From Flammula alnicola (Eukaryota > Basidiomycota > Agaricomycetes > Agaricales > Strophariaceae): 64,000 bases of DNA. The stretch spans positions 62,001 through 126,000 of the forward strand of contig JADNRV010000118.1 in the NCBI GenBank assembly GCA_015499995.1, read 5' to 3'. The position numbers and the translations under genes were made by a program. Positions 57,129-64,000 of the stretch are shown here, piece after piece. Every line of letters begins with the position of its first letter. Position 1 is the stretch's first letter. The notes beneath the pieces are model-generated. The model had not been told where the DNA came from. It ran no database searches and worked only from the letters and a program-made list of their open reading frames with translations.

Positions 57129-57583
57129 AGGTGGCCGTTATCAGCCCGTATATGCATCTACGGACGCAGTGTACAGAAGAGCATACTGTACTGCTCGTTG
57201 AGGCATATATTGCCCGTCGCCCTCGAATAAATTAAATCATTCAGCTATCTACAATCCTTTAAGTGATATAAGTTGTCATGGATGATAAATACATCATGGA
57301 TTCATCATGAACAAAGCAACGTCGTCGGCGTCGTCAAAATGGAGGCGGTGGAGGAGGAGGGAGAGGGAGAGGGGGCACAGAAGGGCAATGAGCAATACGC
57401 GTGTATATAAGAGGAGGGATGTAAACGACGAAGCTATAAGAGGGATTATGGTAGGAGCAAAATAGAATACGACAAGAAGAAAAAAGACGAAAGCGAAATG
57501 GTCAAAAAGCGGGTTCGAATTGGCACAGGAAGGTGGCGTGAATGAAGGTGGAAAGTTAAATATACTGAGTGACGTAGTGAATG
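57129..57583. repeat. Direct repeat X, copy 1
   Basis: About 455 bp starting AGGTGGCCGTTATC and ending GTAGTGAATG, closely matching 63,021-63,478 in the same orientation. It abuts the duplicated F-box/ACR3 block exactly. It contains a purine-rich GGAGGAGGGAGAGGG tract. Confidence 0.85.
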
Positions 57584-58652
57584 AACGCCGATCATGCTGG
57601 GCCAGAGGGCTACCTCCAGATGCGAAGGGAATAAGAAGTTCCATGCTGCGCACTGTATAAGATCCGATCGCGAATACTTACTACGAAGGGAACGAGGCTC
57701 TCTCCTCGGACAGTTTTAACCTGAAGGCGCAAAGGCTGCGACTATCCATCAAGCCGTGGCTAGCGCTCACCGCTCACGGAAAAAGCTCACAGACAGAGCT
57801 CGAGTCAAGTGGTGACCGGCCCTCCCACCCTTTGTAAAACACATTGGGCGCTAAAATAACTGGTTTAAATTTAGCTTAATATGAGGGATTTTCAAGCTGA
57901 AACATGTTTTCCTTGCTGCGATCTATAGTTTATGCATATGCTTCTGTGAGAACGAGAAACTGGAGGATTAAACATTCCTGCATAGACAGTCGACCTAGAC
58001 ACCTTTCTTGATCGTTCCGTTGACGGACCTGGAGCCTCTCATCTGTATACTCTATATGAACTGCACGGTGCCCTCCTTGTCTATTAATACCCGATTAAGC
58101 ACCGTCGCCAACTCGTAAATCCAGCATGGTTCGCGGTGGCTATAGCTCACCTTGACGCTGCATTCGCATCTTCTGCACCCCTTCATCGTATCTCAGGAAT
58201 ACTAGGGTGGACAGCGACGCACAAACATGCAGCGACACGCTGCATAAGTACTGCATGACGCGCAGCATGGCCGTGGCTTGGCCGAGGAAATTCATGGGTT
58301 GACTTTGTAGCGCCCAGGAGATTAAACCTTAAGTACGTGCGTTCTTCAAGTTTGGTGCTTTTGTGCAGTCAAGCTAGACAGAATTCGCATCGACGGAAGC
58401 CATTGTGTTATATAAACTAGGTTATGACACGGAGCTCAGTACTTAGTCCACGTGGAGTGAAGTAGGAATATGCAAGAACCTTGCAGACAGCTCATTTTCA
58501 CCGGTTCCCATTTCCCATTTCTTGACCGTTTACATATTGACTCATTCCAGAAACACAGAAACAATAATAGCAATAATTCTAGCACAAATGTAATACATTC
58601 CGTCCTTAAGAAACAAGCAAACCGATTCTAATGGAACACCACCGCCCTCAAC

Positions 58653-60170
58653 CTATGCCGACTTCTCAGACTGCACATCTTCCAGGCTCTTCTTGCTCTC
58701 CCAATTAAGTTTTTGCCTCAAATACAGTGCAACCCATGTCAGGCCCAACAATACCGGCACCTCCGTTAGCGGCCCAATAGTAGCAGCGAGCGCTTGTTCC
58801 GAATTGACGCCATACACAGCAATCGCCACCGCAATCGCCAATTCCTACGGAACGGAACAAATGCAAAAGCAAAAGCATTGGTTAATCTAAGAATGTGAAT
58901 AAAAGAGAGTTGGATACGCACAAAATTATTACTAGCAGCCGTAAATGCCTGCACGACCGCCATCTCATACCCAAACACCTTCTTGCCCGGCTCCGCTGTC
59001 TCCCTCCTCGAGAGCCAATGAATGAGGAAAAATGTCCCGTTCCACATGATGATGATGTAGAATATCTGCGGTACGAACACCCTGAACACGGGCCCGAGGT
59101 TATGGATGATCCTGTGTCCCTGGTACGCGAATAGGACGATGATAGTGTACAACAGACCTAACAGCGCAAATGGTGAGAAGATAGGCAGGAACTTCTTCTC
59201 GAAGAAGTGCTTGCTCGTGGTGAAGATGACAGTGTAGCGTGTTATGATGCCCGCGATGAGTGGTATGCCCAGGTACTGTACCAGCAGAAAAGGAAATCAT
59301 CAGCATCGTCCATGAAGAACACAGAACCACTTACGATCAACACCGAGATTGAAGCATTTCCACAATCCACATGCACGCCGCCCTGTGCCCAATAATATTG
59401 ATGAACAACACAACACCGAAAATGGGCTGAACAGCGCAATCTGTAACACCGCATTAATCACCAGAAGAATGGCACAATCCTCTGCGTTGCCTCTGGCCAA
59501 GTCGTTCCAAATGACCACCATCGCAATGCACCTGGCGATGCCGACCATGATGACGCCCGTGCGGTAGCCAGGCAGGTCGGGCAGCGTGGCCCATGCCAGC
59601 GCGAGCATGACGAAGGGCCCTAGCAGTCAGTTGAGGACGAACGAAATGCCGATGTGTTTCCACGACCGCGACGTGCGGAATATCGAGGGCATCTCGTATT
59701 GCACTTTGGTGAGAGCCGGCCACATCATGACGATGAGGCCAATCGCTATCGCTGTAAATAAAAAGGCAAAACGGTAGGTATATGACTCCAGAAGGATAAG
59801 AAGGAAGAGTACATACGGATGGAGGCGCTCTGGAACTTGACTGTGTCGAGCTTATCCCGCACGCTAGGCGCGAACTCGCCGACGATGACGCCTACGATCA
59901 TCGCTAGTAGGACGAACGGGGAGAGGAGCTTGTCCAGGATGCTTAGTTCATGGAACGGTTCTAAAGGCAATAGAAAATGTCAGCAATCCCATACGGACGA
60001 ACAGACGACGACGAGGTAGAGAAACTTCACGTACTCGGCGGCTGCAGATCCAACGCAGCGAGATGGTCGCTCCGAACCTCAGGTAAGGAGCGAGCATATT
60101 GCTTATTGTTGTGGTTGTGTTACGTCCAAGTGGTTGTTCGAGTTTGAGTTGATGGGGAATGGCATTTCAA
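58653..60170 (-). pseudogene. ACR3 arsenite transporter pseudogene
   Basis: Exon by exon it matches the ACR3 gene at 37.7-39.3 kb (last exon 58,841-58,653 is identical in protein). Disabling changes are visible: a TGG to TGA stop at about 59,628 in the block before [12 protein letters not shown], a 5-base insertion near 59,420, and a deletion of about ten bases near 59,400 in the loop after the signature region. The N-terminal exon retains the frame that the other copy has lost (EVRSDHLAALDLQPP joining [10 protein letters not shown]), but no ATG is seen in it. Confidence 0.88.
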
Positions 60171-61004
60171 CTTGCAGCAAAAGTTATATGAGAAAGCTCG
60201 ACGTTTGATTTTGAATTCGATTTTGATTTTGACCACCTTATGTTCGGACGCGCTGGGAACGCCCGGGCCGGCTCCGTAATGTGTACAACTTGAATGCAAC
60301 TTCAAAGCAGCTTCAAGCTTCAAGCCTCAATAACCCGCCCATACTTTCTGCGCGTAGACAATTATTACTTATACTTACATGGGCATCTATCTTGCCAAGC
60401 GAAACTCAATCAAACAATATTACATATGAGCTGGGGAAGAGCACACCTCAAAACAGTTTCGCATACCAGCACATACCTCGGTGGCATGGCCATAGCCGAC
60501 ACGGGGAGGGGCACCGAGTACTTATATATATGATATCATAGAGTATCAACTCGCGAACCGCAGAAAAACTTATGGCTCGTCGTCCAATCCGTTCTGATCA
60601 ATTCCATTGAACCATGGATCCGCAAGGAGCACTTACGGGCTGGCTCGAGCTGCAGGATCTAGACACAAACGCTGATTTATAATAGCCTGCATCCTCGTCA
60701 GCGGAGAAGGACTGGTCTCTTGATTCCCGGTACAGACGCGCGTTACACAAAAGCTACGCCAAACGAACACGTGCTGAATCAGGACTATATGAAACGCTGG
60801 ATGGGCTGAGCGCGTCGAAGACCCTGACTATCAGTATCAGCCAACATCAGACTAAGGAGGACCGTCATTGACTTGGGGAAATAATTATCCCGAGAACCAG
60901 AACCACTCCATATTGGTAGAGCAGGTGCTTACCGTACAGGAAAGGTTCTTTGCTAGACAATTCATATGAATAAGATCGACTCGAGATAGAATGAAGTACA
61001 CATA

Positions 61005-62089
61005 TCACGCGAAATCGGATCGAGCCTCGGATGCGTCAACCAACTCGGGCTGAGCGACTGTGTTAATCCATGCCTTGTACGTTGGCTCGTATCCTGGATT
61101 GCTGATGGCGAGATATGCCCTTTTGAGCGAAGGGTGGACTAGGAAGGCGGTCTTGAGATGCACATCCATGACTTGTTGACGCGCCCACTTCTCCGATGGG
61201 GAGATAATTAATGTTTTCAATTTGGGAGGCATGTAGCCGTGGACTGACTATTCCATGTTCCGGGGATGTCAATGTAAGATATGCCACACAGCACTATGGA
61301 AGGGACTTACATTATCCACATTGCTCAGGAAAAAAACTTCAAGGGCCTCGAGAGATTCAAGATGACCCAAGATAATTTCTATCCATTTCCAGTGCGGAAG
61401 TCGAATTGAAAGGGCGCGGATCCTCTTCAATTGAGGAGAAATGGCTTTTACCGCATCCTGGCTGGGGATTAAATGGCCCCGATTGTCCGATCAAACACCC
61501 AGTATAGGGTGGTGACAGATCTTCCTGGAAGGAACATCAGGAAGGTCTGAATATTTCCCTCCAGTATTCGCAAATTTGGGCACAAGGTCTTCAACGGACA
61601 GATCAGGTCGGTGGACATCCATCGCAGATGACGAAGCTGTGGCTGTCCTTCAAGAAACGCGATAGCCTGCTCGTCGTACACAGAAGGAGCAAGCCGAGGA
61701 CGTCTCCAGATGAATTTCTCCAGCCGGAAGGGGCAGGTCGCGGGAAATATCGCGGCGGGTGCGGCCAGTAGATAGTTGTTGAACCCGAGCTCCTTCAGAT
61801 TGACCATCTCCCGAAGACACTTTGAGATGAGATTCCAGATGCACCCCAGCTGGATGTAAGGGATCTGGTGGACGTGATATATGCGCACCGATGTGGCACG
61901 CCGGGGACAGTTTTGTATGCTTGACAGGAATTTGAAGCTCGTCGTTCCATCTTCGCTGGTCATGGACCTATATAGAAGTCGTTCAGCCTCTTCTTGAAGA
62001 AGTCTTGACGCTCGACTGAGAACAACGAGGTCTGATGCATGGACCACTTGTTCGACAATTGAGCGAATCAATTCAGGCGGTAGAATCAT
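61005..62089 (-). pseudogene. F-box-like pseudogene (copy D)
   Basis: Open from ATG 62,089 (MILPPELIRSIVEQVVHASD) for about 206 residues, then a frameshift and stop at 61,469 near the YWVFDRTIGAI codons where copy B has one base less. The continuing sequence and exon 2 (MPPKLKTLIISPSEKWARQQ to DASEARSDFA, stop 61,005) are in other frames, and exon 2 has also lost an internal stretch. It is the closest relative of copy C. Confidence 0.8.
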
Positions 62090-62237
62090 CACAATTTCGA
62101 CTTAGACAGTCTAAGTTTGGAAGGGAAGTGTAAGCGCGATTGAAGTTTAATACTGTGAAACTAACCTGCAAGGCGCCGAGAAATCAAGGTGTTTCGTGGT
62201 GTAAGTAGACACGCTTGGTGCGGTGGAACAGCTTCTC

Positions 62238-63020
62238 AACAATCATCAATCATCTGCGACGGTCATATGCCAATGGAGAGTGTGTCAGCGACACGTGTTC
62301 GTCGTTCGAGAACGCAACCTCGCCAGTGCGTCGCCCATTCTCGACTCTGTCCCTCCCAGACGGTGGTTTATCGACGACTTTCGTGGCGCAACAGCAGTTT
62401 ACCTATACTACTAGCCTACGTAAAACTATCACCCACCCCCGTCGGACAAAGAGCCTGAGCTTGCAGATGAGCAACTTGGGGGCGTCCATGTACTTGCCGC
62501 CGTTGATGACCCTCTTCTGTGGTGGAATTGCAGGACTTTGATGAAGGAAATATTCATGGGCGCATGGTAGCTGGATGGAGGCAGTGGGTCTCCTACCGAG
62601 TCTGATAGGACGGGATCGATAAGTGAGTATGAGAGGGACTTTACAGGTGGCGAGGGATGCCAAGATCGAGGAGTGCGAAAAGGGGCATTTTCCTTTTCCA
62701 AACAATTCGTTGTTGACCCCCATCCTTGAAGGCGGATTACTGTCAACGATACTACTCGAGTATATCGGATCCTCAAAGCCTCAGGCCTCATCGATCATTA
62801 TTCGTATTTTATCCTTATCGCCTCCTATGTCATACATAGATCCAGTCTGGACAAGGCGTTCATCGCGCACCAGATTTATACATAAAAATACGACTACCGG
62901 CGTCTGCACGATACAACCGTTAGCATAACAGTCCGTCTACCTCAGTGCAGTTGACAGCATCAACGAAATTCGCGCCTCACGTACCTTCGTCCACACCATC
63001 TTCCGAACGACAGTATTTCT
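62238..63020. other. Unique segment between the duplicated block and repeat X copy 2
   Basis: Holds possible gene fragments, such as the plus-strand frame at about 62,350-62,541 (TYTTSLRKTITHPRRTKSLS, MSNLGASMYLPPLMTLFCGG), with no start or domain. No complete gene is supported. Confidence 0.35.
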
Positions 63021-63478
63021 AGGTGGCCGTTATCAACCTGTATATGCATCTACGGACGCAGCGTACAGCACACTGTACTGTCGTTGAGGCATATATTGCC
63101 CATCGCACTCGAATAAATTAACTCATTCAGCTATCTACGATTCTTTAAGTGATATAAGTTGTCATGGATGATAAATACATCATGGATTCATCATGCATAA
63201 AGCAACGTCGTCGGCGTCGTCAAAACGGAGGCGGTAGAGGAGGAGGGAGAGGGAGAGGGGCACAGAAGAGCAATGAGCAATGCACGTGTATATAAGAGAA
63301 GGAACGAGCTCCAGAGATGTAAACGACGACGGGCTATAAGAGGGATTATGGTGGAGCAAAATAGAATGCGACAAGAAGAAAAAGACGAAAGCGAAATAGT
63401 CAAAAAGCGGATTCGAATGACACAGGAAGGTGGCGTGAATGAAGGTGGAAAGTTAAATATACTGTGATGTAGTGAATG
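63021..63478. repeat. Direct repeat X, copy 2
   Basis: Matches 57,129-57,583 with scattered substitutions and short indels. It may be the 3' region of a minus-strand gene that leaves the window on the right. Confidence 0.85.
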
Positions 63479-63838
63479 TGAGTAATAGTAGTTGTAGTAA
63501 GACAGCTGCATAAGTCCAAGAATTGCAAAAGAAAGAAAGAAAGAAAACGCAAAAAAAAAATTGAGATAAAGGCAGCGACGTCGACAGACTGGAAGAAGAA
63601 TGGGACCAAGGTGGGGCATACAGGGATATTGATATGTTGGAAATACGGAGAAGGATTTTTTTGTCGCTTCCTGGTCCGCAGGGGTAATATGGAACATGGG
63701 TGCAGACGGTTGTCCAAGACCAGGAAGAGCATGGCCAAGACAAAACACAGCTACTTTGCCATGTGACTACGGCGATAAACTGATAAAAAAACCATCTGAT
63801 CAATCACAGTGGAACATTTAAATGCGCAATTGCCACTC
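63479..63838. other. Non-coding stretch before the right-edge exon
   Basis: A/G-rich in places (AAAGAAAGAAAGAAAA near 63,530). Long minus-strand frames here are low-complexity and not called as genes. Confidence 0.35.
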
Positions 63839-64000
63839 ACTATATCTGACTTGAAAAAAACCTCTTCATCCTTGCTCATCCACAGACCAATCGCCACCTT
63901 AGCACGCCACCACCACTCCTCCTCCACCCACCCACCACTCACTACTGCTGCCCCCTCGCCTGCTGCGCCTGCACCAAACTATCATAAGTCGGCGGTATCT
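63839..64000 (-). CDS. Possible exon of a gene running off the right edge
   Basis: The minus strand reads IPPTYDSLVQAQQARG, then, after a one-base shift in a G run, VSGGWVEEEWWWRAKVAIGL and WMSKDEEVFFKSDI. It is followed by a good donor GTGAGTGGCA at about 63,838. The regular reading and splice donor suggest a real internal or first exon. The protein is not recognised and the start lies outside the window. Confidence 0.35.

Larger units (their letters stand above)
57584..62237 (-). repeat. Inverted copy of segmental block 35,655-40,348
   Basis: Reverse complement of the 35.7-40.3 kb block, carrying ACR3 and F-box pseudogenes in the same relative order. It begins at once after repeat X copy 1. 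Confidence 0.88.

Noticed and set aside
57480..57530. tRNA-like GGGTTCGAATT sequence in repeat X
   Set aside because: No cloverleaf arms can be drawn around it and the second copy lacks the same B-box-like string.
57129..63478. LTR retrotransposon with repeat X as the long terminal repeats
   Set aside because: X lacks TG...CA ends and a visible short target duplication, and the interior contains duplicated host genes with no gag, protease, reverse transcriptase or integrase.

Overview
The window is nuclear DNA of a filamentous basidiomycete, most likely an Agaricomycete. Genes are split by 45-65 nt GT-AG introns. The families present are typical of mushroom genomes: short F-box-like proteins, a HET-domain protein, a MYND-finger protein, a MARVEL-like membrane protein, acyltransferase-3 proteins and a STE12 with C-terminal C2H2 fingers. 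No tRNA, rRNA, CRISPR array or bacterial operon signal was seen.

Layout. 0-5.3 kb: the only intact F-box-like gene (minus), a small hAT-type transposon with an 8-bp target duplication, and a single-pass Ser/Thr-rich membrane protein (plus). 5.3-8.7 kb: mostly non-coding, with a candidate small secreted protein exon beside a duplicated intron. 8.7-12.3 kb: a PAAF1/RPN14-like WD40 proteasome factor, divergent from an intact STE7/Fuz7-type MAPKK. 14.7-17.6 kb: a complete two-gene PIF/Harbinger transposon with 45-bp perfect terminal repeats. 21.0-25.8 kb: STE12, the expected end point of the MAPK cascade that contains the MAPKK about 9 kb away. 26.5-29.9 kb: a decayed acyltransferase and a HET gene, with a small tandem duplication between them. 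31-40.3 kb: two F-box pseudogenes (one carrying a hAT MITE), an inverted pseudogene copy of the 4-kb membrane protein gene, and an ACR3 arsenite transporter. 40.6-57 kb: a 531-aa membrane protein, an intact acyltransferase-3 gene, a MYND protein, a GH17 glucanase, a MARVEL-like protein, a METTL24-like methyltransferase, a divergent kinase-like protein and a small unknown gene. 57.1-63.5 kb: an inverted 4.6-kb copy of the F-box + ACR3 block, decayed and flanked by a 455-bp direct repeat.

Two themes stand out. First, four F-box copies sit at the joints of a mosaic of inverted segmental duplications: each copy is joined to a different neighbour, and only one F-box and one ACR3 remain largely readable. 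Second, several conserved genes (PAAF1, STE12, GH17, METTL24-like) are interrupted by single-base length changes in short homopolymers, with conserved protein continuing in the next frame. This looks more like consensus-quality error than gene death, although real decay cannot be excluded from one sequence. All coordinates and splice sites were derived by eye and translation; no database search was run.
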